Shown: positions 1 to 8,268, numbered from the stretch's first letter. The stretch is 64,000 nt of DNA from Bradyrhizobium liaoningense (GCF_018130785.1 NZ_JAFCJT010000016.1:1-64000), one strand, 5' to 3'. The notes: generated from the letters alone by a model not told the origin. Translations and numbers: made by a program.

Positions 1-297
1 AGCGCCTCATCGATTCCCCCAAAAGAATCACAGGAGAATCATAACAGCAGACCGCCGTTTTTACACAGCCAGGGTCACAAGCGGCGGTCGAGGTAAGCGC
101 GGCCCCCCGTCCGGTCCAATACCGACGCCGACATCACAGCTTCGGCCTTCTTCGGCCACAAGCTGACATCAGGAGTGTGAACGCGACGCTCCCGCAGCCC
201 CTCCCTCAGGACATTATCGATTTACTTCCATCGGTGCAGCGACCGCCGCGATCCGGAATCTCCTCATGGGCTTCGTCGCCAGCACCTGGGGACGTCT
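1..297. other. Left-edge intergenic stretch with an IS-like repeat
   Basis: I see no convincing gene here. The stretch contains the 16-bp word ACACAGCCAGGGTCAC at 63-78, which recurs at 14646-14661 in the same orientation. In both places it follows a short T-run, which suggests a remnant of an insertion-sequence end. The DUF2182 gene ends at 298 on the minus strand. Confidence 0.4.
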
Positions 298-1032
298 TCA
301 GCTCGCGCCGACGCCGAACACTACGACTGCCGCCAGGCACAACAGCGCACCGACCGCGCGGCTAAACCGTGCCGCGCCCGGCGCCCATTTCTCTGCGATG
401 ACGTAGGCAGCAATAACCGCGATCCAAAGCAGATTCATGACACCTGCGACAAACAGCAGCGCCATCAACACCCAGCAGCAGCCGACGCAAAAAGCGCCAT
501 AGCGAAAGCCCCCACGCATCGCGATTGTAGCGCTCGACGGATTGAGCACCGCTCCCCATGGCGAGCGGCACCGGACGAGACAGGCCTGCTTCAATGGCGT
601 GAACTGGAAGAGCCCAGCAATTGCGAATACAAAGGCGCTCAAGAACGTGCTCGCGCTCTCCATCATCGGCGTGACCAGGGTCGCCTTGAGCAGCGCCCAG
701 TGCACGAGAGTGGCCGCGATGCTGAAGCCGCCCCAAGCAACAAGATACCCCGCGATAAATCCGGCGGCGTGCGCGGAGCCGCCGATGCGGGTGAGAACTA
801 GGATTATTGGCAGGACGGATGGCAGCATCATCGCGGCCATCATCACGGTCCACATCAGCAAGACGAGGCCGAGATCGGTCGCGTCCCAGTCCACCATCTG
901 AGGCATGATCCACATGTCCATACCGACATTCATGTGGCGCATGCCCCAATCCATGTAGACAAGGTACGTCCACCCCCCTCCGATAAAGAGCCCGACCAAG
1001 ACTCCCACGGGCAAGAGGCGCCAACCCTCCAT
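298..1032 (-). CDS. DUF2182 integral membrane protein
   Basis: This is a polytopic membrane protein of about 244 residues. The ATG at 1032 (MEGWRLLPVG) is chosen because the open frame further upstream is antisense-like and overlaps the previous gene. The protein has an N-terminal membrane segment, a methionine-rich stretch (MNVGMDMWIMPQMV), and further hydrophobic helices including VLLMWTVMMAAMMLPS and a Cys-containing FCVGCCWVLMALLF helix. These are hallmarks of the DUF2182 family, described as predicted metal-binding membrane proteins. It lies 19 bp downstream of a DUF1326 gene on the same strand. DUF1326 and DUF2182 often travel together, so the two probably form an operon. The biochemical role is unknown. 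Confidence 0.9.
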   Translation of the reverse strand: MEGWRLLPVGVLVGLFIGGGWTYLVYMDWGMRHMNVGMDMWIMPQMVDWDATDLGLVLLMWTVMMAAMMLPSVLPIILVLTRIGGSAHAAGFIAGYLVAWGGFSIAATLVHWALLKATLVTPMMESASTFLSAFVFAIAGLFQFTPLKQACLVRCRSPWGAVLNPSSATIAMRGGFRYGAFCVGCCWVLMALLFVAGVMNLLWIAVIAAYVIAEKWAPGAARFSRAVGALLCLAAVVVFGVGAS

Positions 1033-1051
1033 TGAGATTAGACGAGGACTT

Positions 1052-1753
1052 TCAGGCCGAGTTGAAGGCGAAAGGCGCATAGAATCCACTCTTGCCGCTG
1101 ATCTCCCACTGGAGATCGAAGTCTCTGTACGTGGTATGCGTGGATTTCGCGGCCACGTATGGAAACGGTCTTCGCGGCAAGTTCTCGACACGGATCTCCT
1201 TGCCGTCCAGCCCCTCGATCGCAGTGATGTCGGCATCCCCGATTCCAGCGATTGCCATCTTCCACTTCCGTCCTTGAACCTCGAACGTGATCGGCACAAA
1301 TTTGACGCCGAGCACTTCCGCGACCGATCCGGCCTGCGCCGCAAATGCACCTCCCGGCTTGAAGGAGAAGATCGCGCTCAGTGCCTCGCGTTGCGCAGGG
1401 TTGGCGCGCTCGTCGATGTAGAACGCCCCCCGCCAATTGCCTTTCGCCATGTGGCTTGGCGAGACGTTCATTCTCACCACGTTCAAGCCATCGAGCGTCA
1501 CGTCGCCTTTCCGGCCGGCTTCAACATGGTAGCCGAGAAGGACCGTACACAAGCCGGAGGTCGGGGCATTTCCGACGACGCAAGGGCACATTGCCTCGCA
1601 ATTGCAGGCCTCCATATAGAGGCCCTTGACATTCCACGTGCTCTTCTCCTCCGCCGCTTGCGCAACCCGGACGGGGCGCAGTGCGCTGAGAACAGACGCA
1701 GCAGTTATTGAGCCAGCAATGTCGAGCAAACGGCGACGGGAGAATGGTGTCAT
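1052..1753 (-). CDS. DUF1326 domain protein with twin-arginine-like leader
   Basis: The protein is 233 residues. The ATG at 1753 has a GGAGG ribosome site about 5 bases upstream. The N-terminus (SRRRLLDIAG, then an Ala-rich hydrophobic stretch ending near AQAAEE) looks like a Tat or Sec export signal. The body has the DUF1326 core, with the Cys-rich segment MEACNCEAMCPCVVG around residues 47-61 that could bind a metal or redox cofactor. It is the first gene of a probable two-gene operon with the downstream DUF2182 membrane protein. An exported Cys-rich partner of a metal-type membrane protein is an inference; no reaction is known. Confidence 0.9.
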   Translation of the reverse strand: MTPFSRRRLLDIAGSITAASVLSALRPVRVAQAAEEKSTWNVKGLYMEACNCEAMCPCVVGNAPTSGLCTVLLGYHVEAGRKGDVTLDGLNVVRMNVSPSHMAKGNWRGAFYIDERANPAQREALSAIFSFKPGGAFAAQAGSVAEVLGVKFVPITFEVQGRKWKMAIAGIGDADITAIEGLDGKEIRVENLPRRPFPYVAAKSTHTTYRDFDLQWEISGKSGFYAPFAFNSA

Positions 1754-2542
1754 CGTAACCTCCCCGCGTATATTGATCAGCGTAGTGGACGCGCTGTCAG
1801 TATCAAACATTAGGGTCACACTTGATCTTGGTGTGACTGAGCGCAATTGAGGTGAGTATAGCCCTGTGGACGATCCTTAGGTAGCAGCTTTCCAAGCGAC
1901 CAATTCGATGAAAAGGCGGATTCGGGCAGCGGCTCTGACATGCTTGTTTGCGTGTTGGCCTGCTGGGATCAAATGCGATGTGGGTCTGAAGACCGCTGGA
2001 GGTCAAAAGCAGGCTTGAGCCATAGGCGCCCCCGGTCAATAGCACGCATTCGAAGATGCTGTGGCCCATGTGGGTTGTCCTGATCGCCGGATCGACCGGC
2101 ACTGCATTACGTGCTGTTCGCCCTCCCAACCGTTACGTCACACCGGATGTCCGGCGCGATAGGCTACACCGCGAGCGCGATGGGCTCCCTGTAGCGCCCC
2201 CCTGTCGAACGTCGCGGCCGAACTAGATCGCCGTGCCCTCGGTTCCATGCCGGGATAGAAGCCGACGTCTCAACCCCACTCGTCGGCGGTGGTCGACACG
2301 CCGCCGCGCACGCCAATCGTGCCGATGCGGACATCGCTGAAATAGATGTGCCAGGTTTCCTGGTGGCCGTTGTCGCTGCGCGTCGGGTCAGTGCGGTCAT
2401 GGCGATGCCCTAGCACAAGGCGTGTACTACGACGACAGTGCCGGTCGCAGAGTCGTGAATGGCACCATATCCGAGGAGCAGGCGCTCACCGCCGCGCAGG
2501 GATATCTTGCGCAGCGAAGGACAGCGCAAAGCGGAGGTGGCG
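1754..2542. other. Intergenic region without a recognised gene
   Basis: This is nearly 800 bases with only short, low-quality open frames on both strands. A plus-strand stretch near 2413-2530 could encode an acidic peptide (GVYYDDSAGRRVVNGT...), but it has no clear start or ribosome site. The promoter of the DUF1326 operon must lie just above 1753. Confidence 0.4.
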
Positions 2543-2794
2543 ATGCGGATGCTACGTTGGATATTCCTCAGTGCGGCGATCCTGGTGATGACCCCGGCTA
2601 AAGCTCAAATGTACGATCCGAGTTTTCCAGTTTGTCTTCAGGTTTGGCAGTGGGGTGGCGGCTACTACTTTGACTGCTCCTACTCGACATGGGATCAGTG
2701 CCGAGCGAGTGGGAGTGGCCGTGCAGCGATGTGCTTGGTCAACCCTTATTGGAACCGAGCGCAGCCGCGGTCATCCGGCGGCCGCTTCTACTGA
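2543..2794 (+). CDS. DUF3551 small secreted protein
   Basis: The protein is 83 residues and starts at the ATG at 2543, behind GGAGG. Residues 1-22 form a Sec signal peptide (MLRWIFLSAAILVM...AKAQ). The mature part has the spaced cysteines and aromatic residues of DUF3551 (FPVCLQVWQWGGGYYFDCSYSTWDQC). This family is very common in Bradyrhizobium as short single-gene periplasmic proteins of unknown role. An in-frame ATG further upstream at 2459 lacks a good ribosome site and would bury the signal peptide. Confidence 0.85.
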   Translation: MRMLRWIFLSAAILVMTPAKAQMYDPSFPVCLQVWQWGGGYYFDCSYSTWDQCRASGSGRAAMCLVNPYWNRAQPRSSGGRFY

Positions 2795-2924
2795 AAACCG
2801 CTGGCGCAGGGCGATCCGTTCGGAGGCGTGACCAGCCCTCGCAGCGGCGCAGGCCGATTTCGACCTGAATAAGCAGCCTTTCCCTTCCCCGAACCGCTTG
2901 GATCATCGCTTGGTGGAGGTGACT

Positions 2925-3256
2925 ATGCGTCAGGCCCCGCCAATTATTCCCGAAACCGAACACGACATCTACCTCGTCCTCGACACCTACGGCCGCCGCC
3001 ACGGGCGCGCCTGGGCCGAGACCGGCGAGGAATGCACCGACCGCGACACGCTGCTGCGCGATCTGATGGAGGGCCAGTACAGCAGGCCGTGGAGCACTAT
3101 GAAATCACGCGTTACGGCACGCTGATCGCCTGGGCGAAGAAACTGGGCCGCGACGACTGCGCCTCCGTCTTGCAGCAGAACCTCGACGAGGAGAAGGCGA
3201 CGGACCAGAAGCTCAACAAGCTCGCTCTGAGCGACGTGAATCAGAAGGCGGCGTGA
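2925..3256 (+). pseudogene. Chimeric remnant: small protein head joined to DUF892 tail
   Basis: The first part, from the ATG at 2925, encodes a small hydrophilic protein start (MRQAPPIIPETEHDIYLVLD...). Near 3083 the reading changes. From there another frame encodes AVEHYEITRYGTLIAWAKKL...NLDEEKATDQKLN, which matches the C-terminus of the intact DUF892 protein encoded at 3921-4436. The two parts are in different frames, so the junction produces no fusion protein. The likely origin is a deletion that removed the end of one gene and the beginning of a tandem DUF892 paralogue. Confidence 0.75.
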
Positions 3257-3369
3257 GTTTTCACGCGCGCTGCGTTGCAGGACAACCCCTTCGATCGAAC
3301 GGCCCCGCGCCTCGGCGAGTCCGTTTTCGCTTCGGCTGATGCGAGCGAAAACTATCCCATCTGAATCGC

Positions 3370-3395
3370 GGAACCGGCTCAGGGACTCGGAGGTT
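3370..3395 (+). promoter_or_regulatory. EcfG-like promoter of the response regulator
   Basis: GGAAC at 3370-3374 and GGTT at 3392-3395 are separated by 17 bases and lie about 40 bases before the response-regulator start. This fits the alphaproteobacterial general-stress sigma factor pattern GGAAC-N16/17-(C/G)GTT. Confidence 0.5.
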
Positions 3396-3435
3396 CGAGA
3401 TTCATTGCGATTGCCAACTTATTAGGGTTTTTCCG

Positions 3436-3801
3436 GTGCGTATCCTCGTCGTCGAAGACGATCCCCTGATCCGCGAGTTCGTCGTCCAAGCTCTCCGGGA
3501 AGAAGGCTTCGACGTGATCCACGCCGCCGACGGCGAACAGGCGCTCTCATGGTGCGGCCGCCAGGCCGCCGACGTGCTTGTCACGGACGTCAAGCTGCCG
3601 GGCGGAATCGACGGCTGGGAGATCGCCGAGCGCTGCCGCGAGCAGCATCCCGACCTTCCCGTGATCTATGCGACGGGATTTTCGCCAGTCACCCCGCGCC
3701 CCGTACCCAACAGCCTCATGCTGCAGAAGCCGTATCACCCGGAGCAGATCGTCGAGGCCATCCGAGAGGTGACGAACGGCCGGGCGCCACCGCCGACCTA
3801 G
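3436..3801 (+). CDS. Single-domain response regulator (FAT-GUY type)
   Basis: The protein is 121 residues and consists only of a receiver domain, with no output domain. The acidic pocket is E7/D8/D9, the phospho-acceptor is D51 (VTDVKLP) and the conserved lysine is K98 (LQKPY). The segment IYATGF followed by the KPY motif matches the FAT-GUY family of single-domain regulators, members of which feed alphaproteobacterial general stress phosphorelays. It starts at GTG 3436 with an AGGG ribosome site. The EcfG-like promoter upstream supports a stress role. The partner kinase is not in the window. Confidence 0.9.
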   Translation: MRILVVEDDPLIREFVVQALREEGFDVIHAADGEQALSWCGRQAADVLVTDVKLPGGIDGWEIAERCREQHPDLPVIYATGFSPVTPRPVPNSLMLQKPYHPEQIVEAIREVTNGRAPPPT

Positions 3802-3865
3802 CCGTTGCTTCGGGCGAAGAAGGTCTCGGCTCGGTCGCTCATGGGGTTCCCCGACGTCGCAGACC

Positions 3866-3890
3866 GGAACCGTGAAAGGGCGCGGGCGTT
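3866..3890 (+). promoter_or_regulatory. EcfG-type promoter of the DUF892 gene
   Basis: GGAAC (3866-3870), a 16-base spacer and CGTT (3887-3890) form a perfect general-stress promoter match, 30 bases before the DUF892 start codon. Confidence 0.75.
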
Positions 3891-3920
3891 CCATGCCAAT
3901 TGCGAAAGGAGAAGTCTATT

Positions 3921-4436
3921 ATGGGTATCTTCACCAAGGACATCAAAACCATGGACGACCTGCTGATCCACGGTCTGCAGGACATCTACTACGCCGAGCA
4001 GCAGATCCTCAAAGCGCTCCCGAAGATGATCGACAAGGCTACCAACCGCGACCTCGTCGCCGGCCTGAAGAATCATCTCGAGGAGACCAACAAGCAGGTC
4101 GAGCGCCTAGAGAAGGCGTTCGCGAAGCTCGGCAAGGAGCCCAGCGGCACCAAGTGCCCCGCCATCGACGGCATCATCAAGGAGGCAGACGAGACGGCCG
4201 GCGAGATCGAGGACAAGGCCGTGCTTGATGCCGCCATCGTCGCGAACGCGCAGGCCGTCGAGCACTACGAAATGTGCCGCTACGGAACGCTGATCGCGTG
4301 GGCCGAAGAACTCGGCCACGACGAGATCGTGCGCTTCCTGACCACCAATCTGAACGAGGAAAAGGCGGCCAACACCAAGCTCAACACGGTCGCTCTCCGC
4401 AAGGGCGTCAACGCGAAGGCCTCGACCGTGGCCTGA
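3921..4436 (+). CDS. Ferritin-like DUF892 protein (YciE/YciF family)
   Basis: The protein is 171 residues. The ATG at 3921 (MGIFTKDIKTMDDLLIHGLQDIYYAEQQI) gives the canonical family N-terminus. The fold is a four-helix ferritin-like bundle, with carboxylate and His motifs DIYYAEQQI, HLEETNKQVERLE and EHYEMCRYGTLI where a di-iron site would form. Members are induced by osmotic and general stress; their reaction is unknown. A perfect EcfG-type promoter lies just upstream and a GC-rich hairpin follows the stop. A truncated paralogue lies upstream at 3083-3256. Confidence 0.92.
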   Translation: MGIFTKDIKTMDDLLIHGLQDIYYAEQQILKALPKMIDKATNRDLVAGLKNHLEETNKQVERLEKAFAKLGKEPSGTKCPAIDGIIKEADETAGEIEDKAVLDAAIVANAQAVEHYEMCRYGTLIAWAEELGHDEIVRFLTTNLNEEKAANTKLNTVALRKGVNAKASTVA

Positions 4437-4450
4437 CGGCAAGTGGAGCA

Positions 4451-4939
4451 TCAGAGGGGCCGGCTTCGCGGCAAGGCGGGCCGGCCCTTCTCGCGAGCGG
4501 CCGTCCGTCGGCTCGATCTCGTTTTGCTTCGCACGTACCAGGCCGCGACCGAGACCGCCAACCAGGCGAGAGAAGCGCCCACGAACGCTCCGGCGACGGT
4601 TCGTTCGACCAAAAACCAGAACACGGCTGCGAATGCGAACATGCCCGCGGACCCAAGAACGGCGCCGGCCGAGTCGAGCGCGGCCGCCATCTGACCGCGT
4701 CGCTCCCCGGGAAGGGCGGCCTCGCGCTTGCGGCGGATTTCGTGCTTCTCGATCAAAGTTGCGCTGGCGCAGAAGATTGCGGGCAGCGCGAGGAAGAGAC
4801 CGCCGATCGAAGCGCCGTATCGGCTGCTGATGAGGCCGGTGAAAACCGTGGCGGCGCCGCCGAGCGCGAAGCGGATGACGTACTCATACCAGCGCCCCTC
4901 CCGCAGCGAGGAGAGCGAGACGCGAATGGGCGACGTCAT
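4451..4939 (-). CDS. DUF3147-like membrane protein, second of a pair
   Basis: The protein is 162 residues with about four hydrophobic segments (YVIRFALGGAATVFTGLIS, IGGLFLALPAIFCAS, AVLGSAGMFAFAAVFWFLV, AFVGASLAWLAVSVAAWYV). Between segments two and three is a charged loop (EKHEIRRKREA). The start at ATG 4939 overlaps the stop of the preceding gene by 4 bases (ATGA), so the two are translationally coupled. Both genes resemble DUF3147, a small transport-like membrane family, and they may form a heteromer. The C-terminal tail is strongly basic and its coding end overlaps a convergent terminator hairpin. Function is unknown. Confidence 0.8.
   Translation of the reverse strand: MTSPIRVSLSSLREGRWYEYVIRFALGGAATVFTGLISSRYGASIGGLFLALPAIFCASATLIEKHEIRRKREAALPGERRGQMAAALDSAGAVLGSAGMFAFAAVFWFLVERTVAGAFVGASLAWLAVSVAAWYVRSKTRSSRRTAAREKGRPALPRSRPL
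4455..4489 (+). terminator. Hairpin terminator between convergent genes
   Basis: Arms AGGGGCCGGC (4455-4464) and GCCGGCCCTT (4480-4489) can form a 10-bp GC-rich stem just after the DUF892 stop. The stem overlaps the 3' end of the convergent membrane gene, so it may stop transcription from both sides. No long T-tract follows. Confidence 0.5.
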
Positions 4940-5283
4940 GCCTGACCTCCGGCGACGGCCCACAGGCCGAACGCCGCGGCGAGCCAGACCACGATCGACA
5001 TCAAGGTCGCGGGCAGAGCCCTCACCCGCGCCCGAACGAGAAGCTGGCATACGAAGGCGCTATAGATGGCAAGCGCGACGGCGCCGGCCATCATCGATCC
5101 CGTCTGGACGGCGGCGTAGTTGGCGCCGTGCTGGTGGATCGCGATACCTAGCGTGGCGAGCGCGACGGAAGGCGCGGCCCCGAACAAGCCGGCGAAGCTC
5201 TTTGGTCTCAGGAGGTCGCCTAGCATCGCGAAGGCCGATACCACCGCGCCGCCCACCAGTAAGCGGATCAAGTATTCGCTCAT
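4936..5283 (-). CDS. DUF3147 membrane protein, first of a pair
   Basis: The protein is about 115 residues and starts at ATG 5283 (MSEYLIRLLVGGAVVSAFAML). It has four short membrane helices separated by a PKSFAGLFGAAPSVALATL segment, the most typical DUF3147 signature. The start overlaps the cupin gene stop by 4 bases and its own stop overlaps the next gene by 4 bases. The PAP2, cupin and two DUF3147 genes are therefore tightly coupled. The substrate is unknown. Confidence 0.85.
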   Translation of the reverse strand: MSEYLIRLLVGGAVVSAFAMLGDLLRPKSFAGLFGAAPSVALATLGIAIHQHGANYAAVQTGSMMAGAVALAIYSAFVCQLLVRARVRALPATLMSIVVWLAAAFGLWAVAGGQA

Positions 5284-5885
5284 TTCGGCTTCTTCCAAAG
5301 CTTCGCGAGTGGCCCGGCGGCACCGTAGACCGGGTCCTTACGCGGGACTGCCACCTTCGGAATCGTTTTGAGCGCGCGCGGACGATCCTCGACCGCCGTG
5401 CATTCGTCGTAGGTGCCGGTCGCCGGATAGGCTCCCACGACGAGGAAGTCATCGTCCGCCGACAGGCACTGGTGACCGGTCCCGGCGGGCAGAACCGCGA
5501 CGTCGCCGGCCTTCAGCGTGTACGTTCGTCCCTTGTTGCCGCCGAAGCGGACCCGTCCCTTGCCGCGCGCGATAGCGAGTACCTCATGGATCCGGGAATG
5601 ATAGTGCACATAGTCGTAGATGCCGTCGCGCCAGCTATCGCCCCAGCCGTTGGCCTCGAACAGGTCTTCCATCACCGCGGCGGGATCATGTTTTCCGGCA
5701 AGCTCGACCACCTTCCGATAGATAACCAGCGGCCATCGGGGATGGTTGGGGACCAGACCATCGTCCTTGAAGCGAACGGTCGCAGGATTCCGCTCATGCA
5801 CAAGATCCGCAGCTCCCTTTTTTCCGGGGCGCCGCAGGCCAGTCGCGCGCTCCGCATATTCCTTCAAGTCCTCAATTATCGGCAT
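5280..5885 (-). CDS. Cupin-domain protein
   Basis: The protein is 201 residues from the ATG at 5885. The cupin core spans roughly residues 90-155. Motif 1 is HYHSRIHEVLAIARGKGRVRFGG, carrying the metal-binding His and Glu residues, and motif 2 is GDVAVLPAGTGHQ. The arrangement fits small metal-dependent cupins, although no substrate can be deduced. The coding start overlaps the end of the PAP2 gene by 14 bases, and the stop overlaps the DUF3147 gene by 4 bases. Confidence 0.88.
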   Translation of the reverse strand: MPIIEDLKEYAERATGLRRPGKKGAADLVHERNPATVRFKDDGLVPNHPRWPLVIYRKVVELAGKHDPAAVMEDLFEANGWGDSWRDGIYDYVHYHSRIHEVLAIARGKGRVRFGGNKGRTYTLKAGDVAVLPAGTGHQCLSADDDFLVVGAYPATGTYDECTAVEDRPRALKTIPKVAVPRKDPVYGAAGPLAKLWKKPK

Positions 5886-6456
5886 TGCGGCTCTCCATCG
5901 ATCCGTCGGCGGCATATCCGGTCCAGAGACGAAGGATTCGCTCCAGCATGGCGCCGAGCACGAATCCGGTTACGACGTCGCTTGCCCAGTGCGCCAGGAC
6001 GGCCACTCGCGTGAGCGAGAGACCGATCGCGAGCGCGCGGATCGCCTGGCGTGGTCCGCGCGGCAGAGGTCCGACCGCGGACGCCAGCGCACCCATGTGC
6101 AGCGCGTGTCCGGAGGGAAAGGCGTCCTCCCGCTCCCCCGAGAACGAGATGCCGTGGATGTGTCCAAGTACGGTCCTGCGGTCGGGGCGGGTCTGGTCGA
6201 ACAGAGATTTCATGCCGTGGGGCAGAAGCGACGCAGCTACGGTTACCAGCAGAGCGTGATTGCCCGCCCGGCGCAGCGCCTCGCCTTGCGTTCGAGTCGC
6301 GAGCCAACCTGCCGTTGCGAGGACCAAGAGAATCTTCTCGTCGGCTCCCCAGGTAAGCCCACGCGCCATGATCTCCGCTCGGTGATTGGTGTTGCGAGCG
6401 ACCGTCCGCGCGATCCGCACATCTGCTTTCGTGGGCTTGACGGTCACATGAGCCAT
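5872..6456 (-). CDS. PAP2-family membrane phosphatase
   Basis: The protein is 194 residues from the ATG at 6456 (MAHVTVKPTK), with a purine-rich ribosome site. All three PAP2 motifs are visible: KSLFDQTRPDR, FPSGHALHMG and LTRVAVLAHWASDV, the last carrying the catalytic His and Asp. Members dephosphorylate lipid phosphates at the membrane. An alternative ATG at 6486 would add 10 residues, but it sits only 4 bases from the -10 of the EcfG-like promoter, so I prefer the later start. It is the first gene of the PAP2-cupin-DUF3147-DUF3147 operon. Confidence 0.88.
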   Translation of the reverse strand: MAHVTVKPTKADVRIARTVARNTNHRAEIMARGLTWGADEKILLVLATAGWLATRTQGEALRRAGNHALLVTVAASLLPHGMKSLFDQTRPDRRTVLGHIHGISFSGEREDAFPSGHALHMGALASAVGPLPRGPRQAIRALAIGLSLTRVAVLAHWASDVVTGFVLGAMLERILRLWTGYAADGSMESRNADN

Positions 6457-6489
6457 TGCTTCGTCCGGTTGAGCTATCTCATTCATTCT

Positions 6490-6514
6490 AACGCTGGAGG
6501 CAGTTCCCGGTTCG
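6490..6514 (-). promoter_or_regulatory. EcfG-like promoter of the PAP2 operon
   Basis: Read on the minus strand, CGAAC (6510-6514), 16 bases and CGTT (6490-6493) match the general-stress promoter with one -35 mismatch. A plus-strand GGAAC at 6527-6531 with TGTT 16 bases on may serve the divergent small gene. Confidence 0.45.
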
Positions 6515-6573
6515 CTTAAACACAGAGGAACCATCCGCTGAAGCCGTTGTTGAAAAAGCGAATTGGAGGTCCA

Positions 6574-6771
6574 GTGAAGAAAAGGATGGCGCAGAAGCTG
6601 GCCTTGGCCGCGATGCTCGTGCTGGGTGCCGGCGTCGGGATATTCCTGATCGGCGGACGAGATTCCGGTGCGGTGCATGCGGATTCTGGCGTCACGACTG
6701 AGGCCGCCGCTGCGGCAGCCGGCGCCACGGTCCAGCCGACCGACCCGCCCCTCAAGGTCGAGCCCAAGTAG
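6574..6771 (+). CDS. Small single-pass membrane protein
   Basis: The protein is 65 residues. GTG at 6574 is chosen because GGAGG lies 4 bases upstream. A basic N-terminus (KKRMAQK) is followed by a hydrophobic helix (LALAAMLVLGAGVGIFLIGG). A low-complexity tail rich in Ala, Thr and Pro then runs to PPLKVEPK. It is anchored or exported, with no recognised domain. It precedes the SemiSWEET remnant by 8 bases and may share its transcript. Confidence 0.6.
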   Translation: MKKRMAQKLALAAMLVLGAGVGIFLIGGRDSGAVHADSGVTTEAAAAAAGATVQPTDPPLKVEPK

Positions 6772-6779
6772 TCAAGCCC

Positions 6780-7044
6780 TTGTCCTCGTTCGCTCCCTAC
6801 ATCGGCGGGATCGCCGCGCTCCTCGCATCGCTCTCCTACCTGCCACAAGTCATGAAGGCCTGGCCCCGGGGATCCACCGGCGACCTCTCGCTTGGCATGT
6901 TGTCGGCGCTCACGCTGGGACTCGGGCTGTGGATCATCTATGGCGCTATCGAAGGCGACTGGGTGATCGTGCTTGCAAATGTCGCCGGCGCGACGGCTGT
7001 CCGGCGTGGTCCTAGGCTGCAAAGTGCGGGATATGCTGGCCTAG
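6780..7044 (+). pseudogene. SemiSWEET-family transporter, frameshifted
   Basis: From TTG 6780 the reading matches SemiSWEET sugar transporters: helix 1 with the PQ motif (SYLPQVMKAW), the spacer GSTGDLSLGML, and helix 2 (TLGLGLWIIYGAIEGDWVIVLANVAGATAV). The expected third helix then appears in the next frame as SGVVLGCKVRDMLA, followed by TAG at 7042-7044. A single-base indel near 7000 therefore separates helix 3. The unshifted frame would run to 7106 with an unrelated tail. A sequencing error is possible and would restore a normal gene of about 87 residues. Confidence 0.75.
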
Positions 7045-7119
7045 GGGCTGACCTTCCGCAAGACGTTGGCCCCAGGAACTCCTCCCTCGTTCCAGCGATT
7101 GCTTGATCCGGAGGAAAAC

Positions 7120-8268
7120 ATGAGCGCAGTTCGGAAAACCGCTCGCCGGGGTGACGGATTGAATCTCGCGGCAGCGCTGGGACTGCTCGCCGTGGCGCTT
7201 TTGTGGGACCGCATCGCGCCGCCCGAAAGGACGGCACGGACCAAGGACGACGAAGCGTTTCCGGCGAAAGAGGATGCCGATCGGCATGCCTCGCCGGCCG
7301 AGCTTGCGACGGAGGCCGGAGACCGCGGACGCCACGCAACGTCGCCCGCGGAAATCCCCGCGCGGGGATGGAAGGACATCCTCTGGCGGGTCTACGGCAA
7401 CATCGGCGAGCACCGCATTCTCGCGCTCGCGGCGGGCATGACCTACTACAGCCTTCTGGCCATCTTCCCGGCCATCGCCGCGCTGGTCGCGATCTACGGC
7501 ATCTTCTCCGATCCCGGTAGCATCGCCAAACATCTCGACGACGTGGCCGGCTTCATCCCCGGGGGCGCGGTGGACGTTGCTCGCGAGCAGCTCACGCGCG
7601 TCGCCACGAAGGGCGACAAGACGCTCGGCTTGACGTTCGCGATCGGCCTCGTCATCTCGCTCTGGAGCGCCAACGCCGCCATGAAGTCGCTGTTCGACAC
7701 GCTGAACATCGTATACGGCGAGCAGGAGAAACGCGGTTTCGTGAAGCTCAACGCCATATCGCTCGGATTCACCGTCGGCGGCATCGCGTTCGTGATGGTT
7801 GCTTTAGGCGGCGTCGTCGTCGTTCCAGTGGTGCTAAAGTACGTCGGACTGTCGAACGCCGCGGACTTGCTCGTCCGGATCGGACGCTGGCCCGCCCTCT
7901 TCGTCGCGCTGGCCGTTGCGCTGGCCTGCATCTACCGGTTCGGCCCGAGTCGTCAGGCGCCTCGGTGGACCTGGATCACCTGGGGCAGCGCAGCCGCCAC
8001 GATTCTCTGGCTTGCGGCCTCCGCGCTGTTCTCTTTCTACGCCGCCAACTTCGGCACCTTCAACGCCACCTACGGATCCTTGGGGGCGGTCATCGGCTTC
8101 ATGACGTGGCTCTGGATTTCGGCCATCGTGATCCTGCTCGGAGCCGAGCTCAACGCGGAGATGGAGCATCAGACCGCCCGAGATACCACGACGGGAAGAC
8201 CGAAGCCCCTCGGAGCGCGTGGCGCGAAGATGGCCGACACCGTCGGTGCGGCGAGAGAACATGGTTGA
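7120..8268 (+). CDS. YihY/BrkB-family inner membrane protein
   Basis: The protein is 382 residues. The ATG at 7120 has GGAGG at the usual distance. The N-terminal 85 residues are charged and probably cytoplasmic. The YihY core begins at WKDILWRVYGNIGEHRILALAAGMTYYSLLAIFPAIAALVAIYG and includes about six membrane segments, the family motif LTFAIGLVISLWSANAAMKSLFDTLNIVYGE, and FGTFNATYGSLGAVIGFMTWLWISA near the end. The family was once thought to be RNase BN; its function is now considered uncertain. A GGAAC-N16-CGAT element at 7075-7099 may be a weak EcfG promoter. Confidence 0.93.
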   Translation: MSAVRKTARRGDGLNLAAALGLLAVALLWDRIAPPERTARTKDDEAFPAKEDADRHASPAELATEAGDRGRHATSPAEIPARGWKDILWRVYGNIGEHRILALAAGMTYYSLLAIFPAIAALVAIYGIFSDPGSIAKHLDDVAGFIPGGAVDVAREQLTRVATKGDKTLGLTFAIGLVISLWSANAAMKSLFDTLNIVYGEQEKRGFVKLNAISLGFTVGGIAFVMVALGGVVVVPVVLKYVGLSNAADLLVRIGRWPALFVALAVALACIYRFGPSRQAPRWTWITWGSAAATILWLAASALFSFYAANFGTFNATYGSLGAVIGFMTWLWISAIVILLGAELNAEMEHQTARDTTTGRPKPLGARGAKMADTVGAAREHG

